Assembly: GCA_013329175.1 (NCBI GenBank)
Contig: DUKR01000045.1
Location: 1 to 5,064 of the forward strand
Reading direction: 5' to 3'
Source: Candidatus Woesearchaeota archaeon
GTDB lineage: Archaea > Nanobdellota > Nanobdellia > Woesearchaeales > UBA11716
DNA length: 5,064 nt
Below, one piece after another: positions 4,988 through 5,064 of this stretch. Every line of letters starts with the position of its first letter. Positions within the stretch are counted from its first letter, which is position 1. The notes under the pieces are model-generated. The model was not told the origin of the DNA, did not search any database, and was given only the letters and a program-made list of their open reading frames with translations. A program made the position numbers and the translations under genes.

Positions 4988-5064
4988 ATGAAGAGGAGGT
5001 ATGCTAATTTTTCGGAAATAGTTCAGCCTGTTGATGCCCGCGGCCCTGTCGCATGGCCAGAAAC
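4988..5064 (+). CDS. possible 5' end of a gene leaving the right edge (uncertain)
   Basis: From an ATG at 4988 a frame stays open to the end of the window for 25 codons (MKRRYANFSEIVQ, then PVDARGPVAWPE). No Shine-Dalgarno or convincing TATA box precedes it; TATTGTTT at 4951-4958 is at about the right distance but is a poor match. Two minus-strand frames are also open at the edge, one of them ending at a TAG near 5007, so a gene coming in from the right on the minus strand is equally possible. No family is recognisable. Confidence 0.3.
   Translation, partial: MKRRYANFSEIVQPVDARGPVAWPE

Noticed and set aside
4786..4989. 67-codon minus-strand open frame over repeat copy B
   Set aside because: The matching region of copy A has no equivalent frame, there is no promoter or ribosome site, and the translation has no recognisable features.

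Overview
The window looks archaeal, most likely from a small-genome DPANN-type lineage (Woesearchaeota/Pacearchaeota-like); that placement is inference from style, not from a marker gene. The direct evidence is in the promoters. Two genes have an archaeal TATA box about 27 bases before the ATG and no useful Shine-Dalgarno, the layout of leaderless transcripts. The other well-supported starts carry strong GGAGG or GAGGTGAT ribosome sites. A T-run of archaeal-terminator type follows the last complete gene.

Layout from left to right. The 5' end of a Lys-rich minus-strand gene runs off the left edge (start at 83). An intergenic stretch follows, holding one copy of a 72-base dispersed repeat (123-194), a perfect 14-base tandem duplication (287-314) and a TATA box. 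Next is a plus-strand operon: a polytopic membrane protein (347-838), a YbjQ/UPF0145 family protein overlapping it by ATGA (835-1155), and a possible 39-codon CxxC mini-gene (1165-1284). Convergent to it lies uvrA (4128 down to 1324), a complete 934-residue excinuclease ABC subunit A and the only gene of confidently known function. The divergent region 4129-4531 contains the uvrA promoter and a compact 184-base element with 16-base terminal inverted repeats and exact 9-base flanking direct repeats. A 78-residue Cys-rich two-helix membrane protein (4532-4768) and a T-rich terminator follow. The second copy of the 72-base repeat is at 4865-4936, and an uncertain reading frame enters the right edge.

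Functionally, uvrA would supply the damage-recognition ATPase of nucleotide excision repair; uvrB and uvrC are not in the window. The membrane protein and YbjQ homologue are probably co-translated and may act together, but their role is unknown. The most notable unexplained structures are the MITE-like, multiply palindromic element between the uvrA promoter and the small membrane-protein promoter, and the pair of 72-base repeats whose ends are conserved while their centre has diverged.
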